Shown in pieces: positions 28,783 through 43,790 of a stretch of DNA of 56,217 bases (positions are counted from its first letter, which is position 1; each line of letters starts with the position of its first letter). The position numbers and the translations under genes were made by a program. Origin of the DNA: Sporolactobacillus sp. THM7-7 (GTDB taxonomy: Bacteria; Bacillota; Bacilli; Bacillales; Sporolactobacillaceae); NCBI RefSeq assembly GCF_004153225.1, contig NZ_SEMB01000021.1, positions 1 through 56,217 of the forward strand, read 5' to 3'. The notes beneath the pieces are model-generated. The model saw nothing but the letters and a program-made list of their open reading frames with translations. It made no database searches and was not told the DNA's origin.

Positions 28783-29004
28783 ATGAAAACTGTAACTTTA
28801 AATCAAGGTGAGCCCTACATGACACTCGGACAATTGCTTAAATGGACGGGAACGATCCACACGGGCGGTGAAGCGAAGTTCTTTTTGAGAAATACGGAAG
28901 TGTATGTTAACGACGAGCGAGAGATGCGCCGCGGTAAAAAATTACGTCAGGGCGATCATATCAAAATTGGAGAAGAATCCGAATATGTCATTCGTCAGCC
29001 GTGA
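28783..29004 (+). CDS. yaaA: S4-domain RNA-binding protein YaaA
   Basis: This 73-residue protein is the small S4-like RNA-binding protein (YaaA/RlbA) found between dnaN and recF in Bacilli, where it has been linked to ribosome assembly. The S4 fold is suggested by TLGQLLKWTGTIHTGGEAKFFL and VYVNDEREMRRGKKLRQGD. GAGGAGG precedes ATG 28783. Its stop overlaps the open frame of recF, so the two are co-transcribed. Confidence 0.9.
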   Translation: MKTVTLNQGEPYMTLGQLLKWTGTIHTGGEAKFFLRNTEVYVNDEREMRRGKKLRQGDHIKIGEESEYVIRQP

Positions 29005-29018
29005 GGGGGCTCCACGAT

Positions 29019-30146
29019 TTGAAACTTGAAACGATCGAACTGACGAATTTCAGAAATTACGGCAGTCTATCGCTGTCTTTTTCGGATTCCGTCAATGTCT
29101 TTCAGGGAGAAAACGCCCAGGGAAAGACGAATCTTCTTGAAGCCATCTATGTCCTGGCAATCGCCAAGTCGCCGCGAACGACTCACGATAAAGAATTAAT
29201 CAAATGGGGCGCCGATTATGGTAAAATAAAAGGTAGGTTATTCAGGCGCGACGATACCCTGCCGCTCGAGCTGGTTATTACAAAGAACGGAAAAAAGGCC
29301 AGGGCCAATCATCTGGAAAAGCGCCGGCTGAGCGATTACGTAGGACTTTGCAATGTCGTCATGTTTACCCCGGAAGACTTGAATCTTGTTAAAGGAAGTC
29401 CCGCGGTACGCAGACGGTTTATCAATATGGAGATGGGCCAGATTGAACCGGTCTATTTACATCATTTGAGTGAGTATCGGCAAGTACTGCAGCAGAGGAA
29501 TGCCTTATTGCGCGATTTTTCAAGGCCGACGGGTGATCGGGAGATGCTGCTCGATATTTTAACGGAGAAGCTGATCCGCCTAGCGGCAGAAATTGTATTT
29601 CGCAGGCAGACATTTATTTTTCAGCTGAACAGTACGGCAGAGCCGATTCATTCTGAGATCAGTCATGGTCGGGAAAGGCTTTCCATCCGCTATCAATCCG
29701 GAATCGGCGATGTATCAGAAGAACATGATCGGTCAAAAATAGTAAAAGCCTATGAAAAAAGTTACGAACGTCTGAAATCGCGTGAAATACAGAGAGGTGT
29801 CACACTGATGGGTCCGCATCGCGATGATCTCAAGTTTGAAGTGAATCATCGCAATGTACAGACCTTCGGATCCCAGGGGCAGCAAAGAACGGCGGCTCTG
29901 TCGGTTAAGCTGGCGGAGATTGAGCTGATGAAGCATGAAGTGGGCGAATACCCGCTTCTTCTTTTGGACGACGTGCTGAGCGAACTCGACGATCTGCGAA
30001 AATCACACTTGCTTGGTGTCTTCAAAGAAAAGGTACAGACGTTTGTCACGACAACTTCGACGGAAGGTCTGGATAGAAGGTTAATGGAAAGGGCCACCCT
30101 TTTCCAGATCCGTAACGGTACAGTGGATACAGAGCAAAATGATTGA
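29019..30146 (+). CDS. recF: DNA replication and repair protein RecF
   Basis: RecF is an SMC-like ATPase that helps load RecA at gapped DNA. The 375-residue product from TTG 29019 begins MKLETIELTNFRNY, the family N-terminus. GAGGGGG lies 9 bases before that TTG, while the alternative GTG 29001 overlaps the yaaA stop without a ribosome site. Walker A is GENAQGKTN (about 30-38), the signature SQGQQRT follows, and Walker B is LLLLDDVLSELD. Confidence 0.95.
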   Translation: MKLETIELTNFRNYGSLSLSFSDSVNVFQGENAQGKTNLLEAIYVLAIAKSPRTTHDKELIKWGADYGKIKGRLFRRDDTLPLELVITKNGKKARANHLEKRRLSDYVGLCNVVMFTPEDLNLVKGSPAVRRRFINMEMGQIEPVYLHHLSEYRQVLQQRNALLRDFSRPTGDREMLLDILTEKLIRLAAEIVFRRQTFIFQLNSTAEPIHSEISHGRERLSIRYQSGIGDVSEEHDRSKIVKAYEKSYERLKSREIQRGVTLMGPHRDDLKFEVNHRNVQTFGSQGQQRTAALSVKLAEIELMKHEVGEYPLLLLDDVLSELDDLRKSHLLGVFKEKVQTFVTTTSTEGLDRRLMERATLFQIRNGTVDTEQND

Positions 30147-32198
<2,052 letters not shown>

Positions 32199-32318
32199 CA
32201 ACCTGTCTTCGATAGCAAGCGAAGCGAAAAGCCGGATCATTTCGGCACTTATCCAACGTTTGCAGCCGCTCTTAACTGTTTGACAGACACTCTCTCACTG
32301 GATTAAGGAGGAAAAAAG

Positions 32319-34835
32319 ATGGCAGAACAGGATGAATCCAGAGTCAGGCCGGTCGATATCAGCCATGAAATGCGAAACTCTTTTCTTGATTATGCGATGA
32401 GCGTCATTGTCAGCCGAGCCCTTCCCGACGTCCGCGACGGACTGAAACCGGTTCATCGCCGTATTCTGTATGCGATGAATGAACTGGGAATTACTTCAGA
32501 CAAACCGCACAAAAAATCGGCGAGAATAGTCGGAGAAGTCATCGGCAAATATCATCCGCACGGGGATGCGGCCGTCTATGAGTCGATGGTGCGCATGGCC
32601 CAGAATTTCAGTACTCGCTATGAATTGGTCGACGGTCATGGCAATTTCGGCTCGGTTGACGGCGATCCGGCCGCGGCGATGCGTTATACGGAAGCGAGAA
32701 TGTCGAAAATATCAATGGAAATGGTTCGGGATATCCGGAAAGATACGATTGATTTTAATCCTAATTATGATGGATCGGAGGAGGAACCGGCTGTCCTTCC
32801 TTCGCGTTTTCCGAACTTGCTGGTGAACGGTGCATCCGGCATTGCCGTCGGTATGGCGACCAATATTCCGCCTCATCAGCTCGGCGAAGTTATCGACGCT
32901 GTTCTGGCGCTCACAAAAAATCCGGATGTCACGATCGATGAGCTGATGCAGTTCATCCCCGGACCGGATTTTCCAACCGGCGGACTGATCATGGGTCGCG
33001 AAGGGATCAAAAGGGCCTACCGAAGCGGCCGCGGATCAATCATCGTCCGGGCCAAAGTAGAGATCGAACAGCATGAAAGCGGTAAAGAAAGTATTATCGT
33101 TACCGAGCTGCCTTACCAGGTCAATAAAGCGAAGCTGATTGAACGGATAGCCAGCCTGGTTAAGGAAAAAAAGGTCGACGGCATTACCGATCTGCGCGAT
33201 GAGTCGGACCGGCGCGGCATGCGTGTCGTGATCGAAGTCCGCAGGGATGCCAATGCCCACGTCCTACTGAATAATCTTTATAAGCATACTGGTCTTCAGA
33301 CGAGCTTCGGCATCAATTTGCTCGCACTCGTGAACGGACGGCCGCGTGTTCTGACGCTGAAAGAATGTTTAAAGCACTATCTGGATCACCAGGAGACGGT
33401 CATCCGCCGGCGAACAAGCTTTGACTTGAAAAAGGCGGAAGCAAGGGCCCATATTCTGGAAGGTCTGCGTATTGCCCTGGATCATTTGGATGCGGTCATT
33501 ACTCTGATCCGTCACTCAAAGACCGCCGATATTGCCCGGAGCGGGCTGATGGAAAACTTTAATCTGACCGAAGAGCAGGCACAGGCGATTTTGGATATGC
33601 GCCTTCAACGACTGACAGGCCTTGAACGGGAAAAAATTGAACAGGAATACGCCGATCTGATAAAGAAAATAGCCGAGCTGAAAGCCATTCTTGCCGATGA
33701 GCAGAAAGTGCTGCATATTATCAGGAAAGAATTGAGCGAAATTAAGGAAAAGTATAACGACAGCCGTCGTACGGAGATTACGGTCGGTTCCGATCTGTTT
33801 GCAGATGAGGATTTGATTGAGCGGGAAGATATCGTCATTACGGTCACTCATCAAGGTTATGTCAAACGCATGCCGGTAGCCACTTATAAAAGCCAGAATC
33901 GCGGCGGACGCGGCATTCAGGGCATGGGGACGAATGAGAACGATTTTGTCGAGCATCTTTTCCAGACCAGTACGCATCACTATGTTCTTTTCTTTACAAA
34001 TAAGGGACGCGTATATCATTTGAAAGGCTATGAAATTCCAGAACTCGGGCGAACGGCCAAGGGCATTCCGATTATTAATTTGATTCAGATTGAAAAAGAT
34101 GAATTCATCACCGCCTTTTTCCCGATTGAAGACTTTGATGACGAACATTATCTTGTTTTCCAAACGAAGAAAGGCATTATGAAGCGTTCCCTCCTTTCTG
34201 ATTATTCTAATATCCGAAAGGTCGGCCTGTTTGCGATTACGGTGCGCGAGGGGGACGAGCTAATCGCTGTTCGGCTGACCGACGGACACAGAGATCTGAT
34301 TGTCGGCACAAAAAAAGGGATGTCTATCCGCTTCAATGAGAATGATGTCCGTCCAATGGGGCGGATGGCATCAGGAGTCAAGGCGATTACTTTGGAATCG
34401 GGGGATGAAGTCGTCGGTATCGGCATTCTTGACAAAGACAGCGATGTGCTGATTGTTACGGAAAATGGATTCGGCAAACGGACGGCCTGTGAGGATTACA
34501 GAATACAGACGCGCGGAGGAAAGGGACTTAAGACATGCAACATCACGGAAAGAAACGGTGAGATGGTAGCTCTGAGAACGGTTAAAGCAGATGAGGATAT
34601 CATGATTGTCACCGCAAAAGGCGTGATTATTCGAATGCCTGTTTCCGGAATTTCAAAACTAGGCCGCAATACAATGGGCGTCACACTGATTCGCGTCGAT
34701 GAGGGAGACAGCATCGCTTCCGTGGCCGGAATCAGGAATAATGAGGAGGAAGACGGCGTCGAGGAATCGGATTCTGACGCAGGGATGGATCAGCCTGAGA
34801 GTGACGACAGGGAGACAGATCGAGACAATTCCTGA
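32319..34835 (+). CDS. gyrA: DNA gyrase subunit A
   Basis: GyrA contains the breakage-reunion tyrosine and the DNA-wrapping domain. The 838 residues include the winged-helix region and catalytic [11 protein letters not shown]. The C-terminal part is a six-blade beta-pinwheel with the GyrA box [11 protein letters not shown]. In the quinolone-resistance region the sequence is [10 protein letters not shown], with alanine at residue 84 where B. subtilis and E. coli carry serine. The C-terminus is an acidic tail ([14 protein letters not shown]). TAAGGAGG precedes ATG 32319. Confidence 0.97.
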   Translation: MAEQDESRVRPVDISHEMRNSFLDYAMSVIVSRALPDVRDGLKPVHRRILYAMNELGITSDKPHKKSARIVGEVIGKYHPHGDAAVYESMVRMAQNFSTRYELVDGHGNFGSVDGDPAAAMRYTEARMSKISMEMVRDIRKDTIDFNPNYDGSEEEPAVLPSRFPNLLVNGASGIAVGMATNIPPHQLGEVIDAVLALTKNPDVTIDELMQFIPGPDFPTGGLIMGREGIKRAYRSGRGSIIVRAKVEIEQHESGKESIIVTELPYQVNKAKLIERIASLVKEKKVDGITDLRDESDRRGMRVVIEVRRDANAHVLLNNLYKHTGLQTSFGINLLALVNGRPRVLTLKECLKHYLDHQETVIRRRTSFDLKKAEARAHILEGLRIALDHLDAVITLIRHSKTADIARSGLMENFNLTEEQAQAILDMRLQRLTGLEREKIEQEYADLIKKIAELKAILADEQKVLHIIRKELSEIKEKYNDSRRTEITVGSDLFADEDLIEREDIVITVTHQGYVKRMPVATYKSQNRGGRGIQGMGTNENDFVEHLFQTSTHHYVLFFTNKGRVYHLKGYEIPELGRTAKGIPIINLIQIEKDEFITAFFPIEDFDDEHYLVFQTKKGIMKRSLLSDYSNIRKVGLFAITVREGDELIAVRLTDGHRDLIVGTKKGMSIRFNENDVRPMGRMASGVKAITLESGDEVVGIGILDKDSDVLIVTENGFGKRTACEDYRIQTRGGKGLKTCNITERNGEMVALRTVKADEDIMIVTAKGVIIRMPVSGISKLGRNTMGVTLIRVDEGDSIASVAGIRNNEEEDGVEESDSDAGMDQPESDDRETDRDNS

Positions 34836-34876
34836 TTTGCCCGCTTCAGAACAAGAACGAGAGGGAGGAGCGACGT

Positions 34877-35968
34877 ATGCTGGTGAACACAGCCCAATTG
34901 ACCCCGGGATATGTGCTGAGAAAAAATGTCTACGCAAAAGCCGAAACACCGCTGATCCGGGCAGGCACCGTTCTGAATCAGGTGCATCTTGAGTTTCTGA
35001 ATGCTTTTTTGATTCGTCAGGTCGATGCTGAGCCCGGATCGGCCGGAAGACAATCGGTTCTCAAGGAAGAAAATCTAGCTGAAGATACCGAAGATATGGA
35101 AGAAAAGGCTGAGAGCGGCGTTAAAGAGGTTCATTTATTGGATGAGGCTTATCAGAGGGCGGTTCAGACCTATCGTCTTTTTTTCCGGCAGTGGCAGTCG
35201 GGAGAGGCCGTCAACATCGGCGAATTCAGAAAAGCAGTCATGCCGCTGCTCGCCGGATTTCTGGATGAACCGGTCTTTCTTGTACATCAGCTGATTCGCC
35301 GGACGGTTGTCCGCAGCCGGCCGGACCGCAGCGTCTCACTCGGGCTATTGTCCGCTTTTATGGGTAAAAAAATGAATTTTTCTCAAGGTGACATCTACCA
35401 GATCGGTCTTGCAGGAATGCTTTGCGACTGCGGCATGGCCAAACTCCCCCCGTCGCTGCTGAATCGGGAAGACCCCGAAAACGGCGGCGGACGGAGGCTG
35501 TATGAGAGTCATGTCACGAACAGTTACAAAATGCTCAAGAGCGTCCCTACCCTGAAAGAAAACGCGATGCTTGCGGTTATCCAGCATCACGAACGGGAAG
35601 ACGGGAGCGGTTTTCCGCTCCACCTGACTGGAGAAAGGCTCAGCCTTTCGGGGAAGATTTTAGCTGTGTGCGACAGCTTTTTGCAATGGACTGCCCAATT
35701 TTCAGAAAAAGACTGTCTGCCCCAAACGCTCGATGCGCTGAGAGAAGCGTCGTATGGCAAACTCTCAGGCTATCTTCTCGATAAATTAAGCAGGGAGCTG
35801 ATGGGCTTGTTTATTGGCGTGAAAGTCGTGCTGACGGATGGAAAAGAAGGGGAAATCACCTTTATTCCGGAAAAAGAGCCCACTCGTCCGCTCATTCGAT
35901 TAACCAATAACCAGGTCATTGCCCTGTCCCGAAAAAATCAGCTGAAGATCGACAGAATGACACACTAG
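34877..35968 (+). CDS. Degenerate HD-GYP domain protein
   Basis: The 363-residue protein follows gyrA by 41 bases. An N-terminal DUF3391-like part (about 1-85) is followed by an HD-GYP-like domain (about 130-310). HHEREDGSGFP (237-247) and ILAVCDSF (about 261-268) match HD-GYP motifs. The paired metal ligands normally reading HDxGK are CDCGM (183-187), and the earlier His helix lacks its histidine. It is therefore probably not an active c-di-GMP phosphodiesterase and may act as a binding or scaffold protein. GAGGGAGGAG precedes ATG 34877. Confidence 0.8.
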   Translation: MLVNTAQLTPGYVLRKNVYAKAETPLIRAGTVLNQVHLEFLNAFLIRQVDAEPGSAGRQSVLKEENLAEDTEDMEEKAESGVKEVHLLDEAYQRAVQTYRLFFRQWQSGEAVNIGEFRKAVMPLLAGFLDEPVFLVHQLIRRTVVRSRPDRSVSLGLLSAFMGKKMNFSQGDIYQIGLAGMLCDCGMAKLPPSLLNREDPENGGGRRLYESHVTNSYKMLKSVPTLKENAMLAVIQHHEREDGSGFPLHLTGERLSLSGKILAVCDSFLQWTAQFSEKDCLPQTLDALREASYGKLSGYLLDKLSRELMGLFIGVKVVLTDGKEGEITFIPEKEPTRPLIRLTNNQVIALSRKNQLKIDRMTH

Positions 35969-36058
35969 GAAGCTTCCTCCCTTTTTATCGTGCGCATCCG
36001 GCTATGTGTTCAAAAGGATAACATCTTTATTTGAATAGTATAACTTCGAGTTCTCTTC

Positions 36059-36087
36059 TTGACAGTCGTTTATCGAGTTGTTACGCT
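36059..36087 (+). promoter_or_regulatory. guaB promoter
   Basis: TTGACA (36059-36064) and TACGCT (36082-36087) are separated by 17 bases. This gives guaB its own promoter after the HD-GYP gene. Confidence 0.5.
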
Positions 36088-37627
<1,540 letters not shown>

Positions 37628-37721
37628 TCATTTGCTTTTCTCGAGACGAGTTGTTTCGCCTCGGTTTTCTATGTATGCGGCTATCGATAGAGGGCGCATC
37701 AACCATTCGGGGGTGTAGGGG

Positions 37722-39065
37722 TTGTATTGCAAAAAAAAGCTGCGGCGTGCCGCGGTGACGGTTCTTATCTTTGTTTTAGCTTTGACCTTATCTTTTCAGG
37801 GTCCGCTCGCGTCAGATGCAAAAGCTGCGGACACATTGGGGATCGAAGCGAAATCAGCTATTCTGATCGATTCGAACAGCGGCCAGATTTTATATGAGAA
37901 AAATGCAGATCAAGTTTATCCGCCGGCCAGTATGACCAAAATGATGACCGAGTATTTGGTCATGCAGGCGCTTCATTCAAAGAAGCTCACTTGGGATACG
38001 AAAGTATCGATCAGCGATTATGCTTACCAAATTTCCCAGCGTAAAGATTTTTCCAACGTTCCGCTGAGGAAAGACTATCAATACACGGTGAGAGAATTAT
38101 ATGAAGCCATGGCGATCTATTCAGCCAATGGCGCAACGATAGCCTTGGCGGAGAAACTTGCCGGATCGGAAAAACATTTCGTTGATTTAATGAATCAAAT
38201 GGCAAAAAAGTTAAACATGACTCAGGCCCATTATATTAACAGTTCCGGGCTTGAAAATATTGATTTGGGAAAATATGCCCCGTACGGCGATGAAAAGGAC
38301 AGTAACAAGCTGTCAGCCCGGGATCTTGCTAAATTAGCCTATCACGTGATTCACGATTATCCGGAAGCCTTGAGCATCTCCAAAATTCCTCTGAAAAAGT
38401 TTACGGCTGGTGTGGACGAGCCGATTCAGATGGTCAACTGGAACTATATGCTGCCCGGTTTCGGGGCGAATATGAATCAGTATAAATATGAAGGTGTGGA
38501 CGGTTTGAAAACCGGTCATACCGATTTAGCCGGATATTGTTTCACCGGAACGGTCAACCGGGACGGGCATCGTCTGATCAGCGTTGTTATGGGGACGAAA
38601 TCCGACAGTGACCGCTTCGGTCAGACAAAGACTCTGTTTGATTATGGTTATCAGCAGTTTTCTGAAAAAACCATTGCCAAGAAAAATCAAGCGGTAAAGG
38701 GACAGAAACCGATTGCCGTTCATCGCGGCAAGAAAGATCAGGTTAAAGTTGCCTTTGGAAAATCCGTGCAGGCGGCCGTTGAAAACGGCGGAAACAGTCG
38801 TTTTGCGTTCAAAGTCACGATGGATCGTTCGAAACTGAACAAAGACGGACAACTGGAGGCGCCGGTCAAGAAGGGTGAACGTATTGGGTATGCCACGATC
38901 AAAGGAGAAGGCGACGGTGCCTACGGGTACTTGTATACCGATGCGAATAAAGTCCCTGTTGTCGCGGCGGAACAGGTAGATAAAAGCAGCTGGTTCGTCC
39001 GATTCTTCCAGGGTATCGGCAATCTTTTTACCGGGCTTTTCAGCTGGGTTGCTAATCTCTTCTAA
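37722..39065 (+). CDS. dacA: D-alanyl-D-alanine carboxypeptidase (PBP5 type)
   Basis: DacA trims the terminal D-Ala from peptidoglycan pentapeptides outside the membrane. The 447 residues start with a signal peptide (hydrophobic about 10-28, ending near AKA). Penicillin-binding motifs follow: SMTK (SxxK), SAN (SxN) and KTGH (KTG). A beta-rich PBP5 C-terminal domain and an amphipathic tail (WFVRFFQGIGNLFTGLFSW) anchor it to the membrane. TTG 37722 follows GGGGGTG. In Bacillus this is the major vegetative DD-carboxypeptidase. Confidence 0.95.
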   Translation: MYCKKKLRRAAVTVLIFVLALTLSFQGPLASDAKAADTLGIEAKSAILIDSNSGQILYEKNADQVYPPASMTKMMTEYLVMQALHSKKLTWDTKVSISDYAYQISQRKDFSNVPLRKDYQYTVRELYEAMAIYSANGATIALAEKLAGSEKHFVDLMNQMAKKLNMTQAHYINSSGLENIDLGKYAPYGDEKDSNKLSARDLAKLAYHVIHDYPEALSISKIPLKKFTAGVDEPIQMVNWNYMLPGFGANMNQYKYEGVDGLKTGHTDLAGYCFTGTVNRDGHRLISVVMGTKSDSDRFGQTKTLFDYGYQQFSEKTIAKKNQAVKGQKPIAVHRGKKDQVKVAFGKSVQAAVENGGNSRFAFKVTMDRSKLNKDGQLEAPVKKGERIGYATIKGEGDGAYGYLYTDANKVPVVAAEQVDKSSWFVRFFQGIGNLFTGLFSWVANLF

Positions 39066-39082
39066 TGAAGCGGACCGCAGCA

Positions 39083-39122
39083 GGCAGGAGATTTTTACTG
39101 AAAATCCCCTGCCTTTCTTGCA
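39083..39122 (+). terminator. Terminator after dacA
   Basis: GGCAGG-GATTTT pairs with AAAATC-CCTGCC around ACTG, followed by TTTCTT, 18 bases after the dacA stop. Confidence 0.75.
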
Positions 39123-39245
39123 TCCTCTATGAGGAAAAATTTGTTGAAATCGCAAATAATATAGTGATTTTCTCGGAATTGTTGTAAACTGTAGTTATCC
39201 GAATTGAAAGAAATAGGACAGACATCATAAATGGGGGAGTAAAAA

Positions 39246-40136
39246 ATGGCGATAGCTCAAACAGGTACGGAGAAAGTAAAAAGAGGCATGGCCGAAATGC
39301 AGAAAGGCGGCGTGATCATGGATGTGGTCAATGCCGAGCAGGCCAAAATCGCTGAAGAAGCCGGCGCGACCGCCGTCATGGCGTTGGAACGCGTCCCGTC
39401 GGATATTCGCAAGGCGGGCGGAGTGGCTCGTATGGCCGATCCGACGATCGTCCAGGAAGTGCTAGACGCGGTCACCATTCCGGTTATGGCAAAGGCACGT
39501 ATCGGGCACATTGTTGAAGCGCGCGTGCTTGAAGCCCTGAAGGTTGACTATATAGATGAAAGCGAAGTGCTGACACCAGCGGACGATGTGTATCATATCG
39601 ATAAAAAAGCTTTCACGGTACCTTTTGTATGCGGCTGCCGCGATCTGGGCGAAGCGTCGCGCCGGATCGGCGAAGGGGCGGCGATGCTCCGGACGAAGGG
39701 CGAACCGGGGACCGGCAATATTGTCGAAGCGGTTCGCCACATGCGGTTGGTGAACAGCCAAGTACGCAAAGTCGTCGGCATGTCCAAAGATGAGTTAATG
39801 GTTTATGCAAAAGAAATCGGTGCTCCTTATGAAATTCTTCTGCAGATTAAGGAAGCCGGCCGACTGCCTGTTGTCAACTTTGCCGCCGGCGGCGTCGCGA
39901 CGCCGGCCGATGCCGCGCTGATGATGGAGCTTGGTGCAGACGGCGTGTTCGTAGGATCTGGCATTTTTAAATCGGAGAATCCGGCCAAGTTCGCGCGGGC
40001 GATCGTCGAAGCTACGACTTATTATCAGGACTATGAACGTATTGCGGAATTATCCAAGGGTCTCGGCACACCGATGAAGGGCATTGATATGGGAACCCTC
40101 GATGCTTCGGAACGGATGCAGGACCGCGGAATTTGA
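39246..40136 (+). CDS. pdxS: Pyridoxal 5'-phosphate synthase, synthase subunit PdxS
   Basis: PdxS builds PLP from ribose 5-phosphate, glyceraldehyde 3-phosphate and ammonia supplied by PdxT. The 296 residues are highly conserved: [45 protein letters not shown] with the active-site lysine, and [23 protein letters not shown] lies before ATG 39246. pdxT follows 12 bases later. The pair follows dacA as in B. subtilis. Confidence 0.98.
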   Translation: MAIAQTGTEKVKRGMAEMQKGGVIMDVVNAEQAKIAEEAGATAVMALERVPSDIRKAGGVARMADPTIVQEVLDAVTIPVMAKARIGHIVEARVLEALKVDYIDESEVLTPADDVYHIDKKAFTVPFVCGCRDLGEASRRIGEGAAMLRTKGEPGTGNIVEAVRHMRLVNSQVRKVVGMSKDELMVYAKEIGAPYEILLQIKEAGRLPVVNFAAGGVATPADAALMMELGADGVFVGSGIFKSENPAKFARAIVEATTYYQDYERIAELSKGLGTPMKGIDMGTLDASERMQDRGI

Positions 40137-40148
40137 GGTGACACACAG

Positions 40149-40724
40149 ATGACGGTGAAAATTGGTGTTCTGGCGCTTCAGGGAGCGGTCAGCGAACATG
40201 TCAAGGCTCTGGAGAAAGCGGGAGCGAAAGGATATATTGTTAAAAATGTCGAGGATCTGAACGACTTGGACGGACTTATCCTGCCCGGCGGAGAAAGTAC
40301 AACGATGAGACGGCTGCTGGATAAGTACAGGCTCTTCGAAGCGATTCAGACTTTTTCCGAGAGCAAGCCTGTTTTTGGAACCTGCGCGGGCCTGATCTTA
40401 ATGGCAAAGAAAATAGAAGGACGAAAGGGTCCGCATCTCGGCCTTCTGGATATCGACGTCAGGAGAAATGCTTTTGGGCGTCAGGTTGACAGTTTCGAAG
40501 CCGATCTGAACATTAAGCATGTCGCCGATCATTATAACGGTGTCTTTATCCGTGCGCCGTACATTAAAAGCGTCGGAGAAGGCGTAGAGGTCCTTTCAAC
40601 CTATGAAGGAAATGTTGTTGCCTGCCGTGAAGGCCGGTTTCTGACGAGTGCTTTTCATCCTGAGCTGACGAATGATATACGCATGCATCGTTATTTCGTC
40701 GGTATGGTTGAAGAAAATGCCTGA
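40149..40724 (+). CDS. pdxT: Pyridoxal 5'-phosphate synthase, glutaminase subunit PdxT
   Basis: PdxT releases ammonia from glutamine for PdxS. The 191 residues carry the class I-like glutaminase triad: the cysteine in FGTCAGLI (about residue 78) and the His and Glu in [10 protein letters not shown]. The oxyanion-hole [11 protein letters not shown] is also present. GAGGTGAC before ATG 40149 overlaps the 3' end of pdxS, so translation is coupled and dosage matched for the 12:12 complex. Confidence 0.97.
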   Translation: MTVKIGVLALQGAVSEHVKALEKAGAKGYIVKNVEDLNDLDGLILPGGESTTMRRLLDKYRLFEAIQTFSESKPVFGTCAGLILMAKKIEGRKGPHLGLLDIDVRRNAFGRQVDSFEADLNIKHVADHYNGVFIRAPYIKSVGEGVEVLSTYEGNVVACREGRFLTSAFHPELTNDIRMHRYFVGMVEENA

Positions 40725-40728
40725 CGAC

Positions 40729-40757
40729 TTGCATTTTTTTCCGGTTTATTGTACATT
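40729..40757 (+). promoter_or_regulatory. Probable promoter of the serS leader
   Basis: TTGCAT (40729-40734) and TACATT (40752-40757) are separated by 17 bases, just after pdxT and before the T-box. Confidence 0.45.
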
Positions 40758-40869
40758 CTGATTAGAAAACTTAGCTTTTCACTAAGAAGTTCGGCTGTCC
40801 GGCTAGCCTTTCGCAAGGAAAAGTCGGAACGATGCGAAGTTAAAGCCGAATGAATATAGCATAGATAGG

Positions 40870-41091
40870 CACTCGATGACGGGAACAAGTAATAGCATGG
40901 TCCTTGCTCAGAGAGCCGCGGACGGTGAGAGGCGGTGAAGGGCCTGTTGTGAATCCACTTCCTGAGAGAAAGCGCGACCGGATGATGTCCGATATCAATG
41001 TTTTAAGCGGTCTGTTTCCAACTGGAAACAGGCAAATTGGGTGGCAACGCGGGTTCAATCTCGTCCCTCGAACATAGGGGCGGGATTTTTT
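40870..41091 (+). ncRNA. Serine-specific T-box riboswitch (serS leader)
   Basis: The T-box core GGGTGGCAACGCGGG lies at 41039-41053. Its TGGC would pair with the GCCA end of uncharged tRNA-Ser, whose discriminator is G. Stem I shows the AGTA bulge in ACAAGTAAT, the AGAGAG..GGTGAGAGGC distal elements, and a TCC serine codon at 40954-40956 as the likely specifier. A terminator at 41058-41091 (ATCTCGTCCCT / AGGGGCGGGAT then T6) completes the switch. Confidence 0.92.
41058..41091 (+). terminator. T-box terminator before serS
   Basis: ATCTCGTCCCT and AGGGGCGGGAT pair with two G-U wobbles around CGAACAT and are followed by six T residues. This is the OFF-state hairpin of the serine T-box. Confidence 0.85.
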
Positions 41092-41140
41092 CGTACCATC
41101 AAACGATGCATGTCGTTGGTAGAAGGCAGTACATGTATGA

Positions 41141-42436
<1,296 letters not shown>

Positions 42437-42581
42437 AGAAAAGCAGGACGAAGACAAGTCTTGGACACCAGAGACTTAGTTTTTCCAACTGAACATTTTA
42501 TGCTTTCTCTGCGAACAAAAAAGCTGGTCAGCTGTTTTTCCGAATTTTTTCGAACAGCCACTTAAAAAGGGGGAAAAAGCA

Positions 42582-42728
42582 ATGCCTTTCCACCAAAACG
42601 TTAATAACGAAGCGCGGATCAGCCGTATGCTGGATGACCTGGGAATCACACTTAACCCCGAAAAAGACAAAATAAAAAAGAAGAACACAGAAGAAGAGAA
42701 GAAAGAAAATAAGAAAGAAAAACAATAA
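42582..42728 (+). CDS. Small lysine-rich hypothetical protein
   Basis: A 48-codon frame with a good ribosome site (AAAAGGGGGA, about 8 bases before ATG) follows serS. The product begins MPFHQNVNNEARISRMLDDLG, then has a lysine- and glutamate-rich tail from about residue 28. It is highly charged with no membrane segment. I recognise no family. The terminator that follows supports expression as a unit. The low-complexity tail could also arise by chance. Confidence 0.5.
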   Translation: MPFHQNVNNEARISRMLDDLGITLNPEKDKIKKKNTEEEKKENKKEKQ

Positions 42729-42734
42729 AAAAAA

Positions 42735-42775
42735 GACCGCACGGATAGATGTTTCTGTCGATGCGGTTTATTTAT
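42735..42775. terminator. Hairpin terminator between converging genes
   Basis: ACCGCA and TGCGGT pair around an inner stem and are followed by TTTATTTATT. It lies between the small hypothetical gene and dck, which run towards each other. An A-run on the left could serve the minus strand. Confidence 0.65.
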
Positions 42776-42814
42776 TAGGGAAGCGGGCCAAAAGTATTGA
42801 TAAAGTGTTTTTCG

Positions 42815-43468
42815 TTACCGGATGTTTTCGGTTCCGCTTGTCAGTTTTTCTTTAATAAGCGGCAGGATATCGTTAAATGAATCGGGGCGCCCGACCAGGT
42901 CATAATCATCGATATTTATTTTTAATACGGGGCATGTATGAAAATGACGGATCCATTGTTCATAGCGGTCGTACATCTCTTGCCAATAGCTGATCGGCGT
43001 CTCTTTTTCCAAGCCTCGACCGCGACAGATAATGCGATCGATTGTCGCGTCAAGCGATCCGTGCAGGTAAATTAAAAGATCCGGATGATCGAAATGAGGC
43101 GTCATCACCATTGCTTCAAACAGGCTTGTATAGGTACGGTAATCTTCCTCCGACATGGTTCCTTTTTCATAATGCATTTTGGCAAAAACACCGGTATCTT
43201 CATAAATAGATCGATCCTGAACGAAACCTTCGGGGCAGGATCCGATTCGCTTGCTTTCTTTGAATCGCTCGGCAAGAAAATAAATTTGCAGATGAAAAAC
43301 CCACCGGGTGAAATCTTTATAAAACTTATCGAGATAAGGATTTCCATCGACTTTTTCAAGAGATGTACGGTAGTTGAGCCGTTCGGCCAGAGCTTTCGTA
43401 AAAGTGGTCTTGCCAATCCCGACCATTCCTGAAACTGAAATGAGACGTTTTTTTGGTTGTTGGTTCAT
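42815..43468 (-). CDS. dck: Deoxyadenosine/deoxycytidine kinase
   Basis: This enzyme phosphorylates deoxynucleosides taken up by salvage. The 217 residues align closely with B. subtilis Dck. Walker A is GMVGIGKTTFTK (near residue 14). Further segments are SLEKVDGNPYLDKFY, QIYFLAERFKESK, the DRSIYEDTG motif and LIYLHGSLD. B. subtilis has a second kinase gene, dgk, beside it; only one is present here. It lies after serS in the expected place, on the opposite strand. Confidence 0.93.
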   Translation of the reverse strand: MNQQPKKRLISVSGMVGIGKTTFTKALAERLNYRTSLEKVDGNPYLDKFYKDFTRWVFHLQIYFLAERFKESKRIGSCPEGFVQDRSIYEDTGVFAKMHYEKGTMSEEDYRTYTSLFEAMVMTPHFDHPDLLIYLHGSLDATIDRIICRGRGLEKETPISYWQEMYDRYEQWIRHFHTCPVLKINIDDYDLVGRPDSFNDILPLIKEKLTSGTENIR

Positions 43469-43713
43469 ATCTGGATTCGCCTTTCTTAATTAATACGGAT
43501 GATCAAGAACACACATTCGGTATTCTTAGTGTATCATGTTCTTGAAGCTTTGAAAAGCGCACAACATACGGCTGAGAAATTTTTAAGATGTATAGCGGCT
43601 AATATATTAGGGTATACTGAATATAGGAGAACGGAACAGCAAATGAGTTTAGCTCAATGCTGAAAATGCTGGTATAACAGCATAGAATCCGTTTACAAAA
43701 AACCGGAAAATGA

Positions 43714-43742
43714 TTGACACCTGTCTGTAGTTGTGGTAGGCT
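43714..43742 (+). promoter_or_regulatory. Promoter of the cold-shock leader
   Basis: TTGACA (43714-43719) and TAGGCT (43737-43742) are separated by 17 bases. Transcription would start near 43749, giving a leader of about 170 bases before the cold-shock gene. Confidence 0.65.
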
Positions 43743-43790
43743 AAAGTAAACCATTTTACTACTTAATATAAGATCTGGATGTAAGAATGA

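Noticed and set aside
33516-34163. 215-codon minus-strand frame inside gyrA
   Set aside because: Shadow of gyrA codon structure; phenylalanine/isoleucine-rich translation without known motif.
43636-43665. Six-codon frame after AGGAGA upstream of the cold-shock promoter
   Set aside because: Too short to support as a leader peptide without a linked gene or attenuator.
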